NCBI GenBank assembly: GCA_031259875.1
Contig: JAIRKW010000098.1
Span: forward strand, 1 to 5,821
Length of the DNA: 5,821 nucleotides
Reading direction: 5' to 3'
Source of the DNA: Campylobacteraceae bacterium
Lineage (GTDB): Bacteria; Campylobacterota; Campylobacteria; Campylobacterales; Campylobacteraceae
Shown here: in pieces, positions 5,810 through 5,821 of the stretch
Layout of the letters: every line of letters begins with the position of its first letter
How positions within the stretch are numbered: the first letter of the stretch is position 1
Position numbers and translations under genes: made by a program
The notes under the pieces: model-generated
The model's input: only the letters and a program-made list of their open reading frames with translations
What the model was told of the DNA's origin: nothing
Databases searched by the model: none

Positions 5810-5821
5810 TTTTCCCCTTAA

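Overview
The window is AT-rich and tightly packed. Every supported gene lies on the minus strand, so the layout reads from right to left. The gene content and protein style point to a member of the Campylobacterota (Campylobacter/Helicobacter/Sulfurimonas relatives). The clearest pointers are a short (448 aa) malate:quinone oxidoreductase close to the Helicobacter pylori form and a pyruvate kinase downstream of it; Campylobacter jejuni also has pyk and mqo next to each other. The genus is not fixed by what can be seen here.

Right-hand block (about 5809 down to 2813). A compact run of genes: rsfS (ribosomal silencing factor), dapE (succinyl-diaminopimelate desuccinylase), ridA (enamine/imine deaminase), a small MliC-like lipoprotein, a candidate 15-residue leader ORF, and a stand-alone class I glutamine amidotransferase. 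The rsfS/dapE pair overlaps by 11 nt, and the ridA Shine-Dalgarno overlaps the dapE stop, so these three are very probably one translationally coupled transcript. The last two genes follow with short gaps and may be read through or have their own promoter near 3590.

Intergenic 2557-2812. A very AT-rich spacer of 256 bp that must hold the promoter for the next unit. It also contains a doubtful 18-residue ORF just before mqo.

Left-hand block (2556 down to 1). mqo and a YqeM-like SAM-dependent methyltransferase overlap by 8 nt (ATGAGTAA) and form one unit. A small hairpin followed by a T-rich run at about 482-504 may end it. Pyruvate kinase then starts at 422 and runs off the left edge; about 140 residues are present.

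The genes are mostly central metabolism and housekeeping: lysine/peptidoglycan precursor synthesis (dapE), ribosome dormancy (rsfS), clearance of reactive enamines (ridA), malate oxidation into the quinone pool (mqo) and the end of glycolysis (pyk). I see no mobile element, CRISPR array, tRNA, rRNA or defence-type cassette. The points most worth a second look are a K+-independent signature in pyruvate kinase, the leader ORF whose stop codon merges with the Shine-Dalgarno of the amidotransferase, and an MliC-like lipoprotein that lacks the usual cysteines and key lysine.
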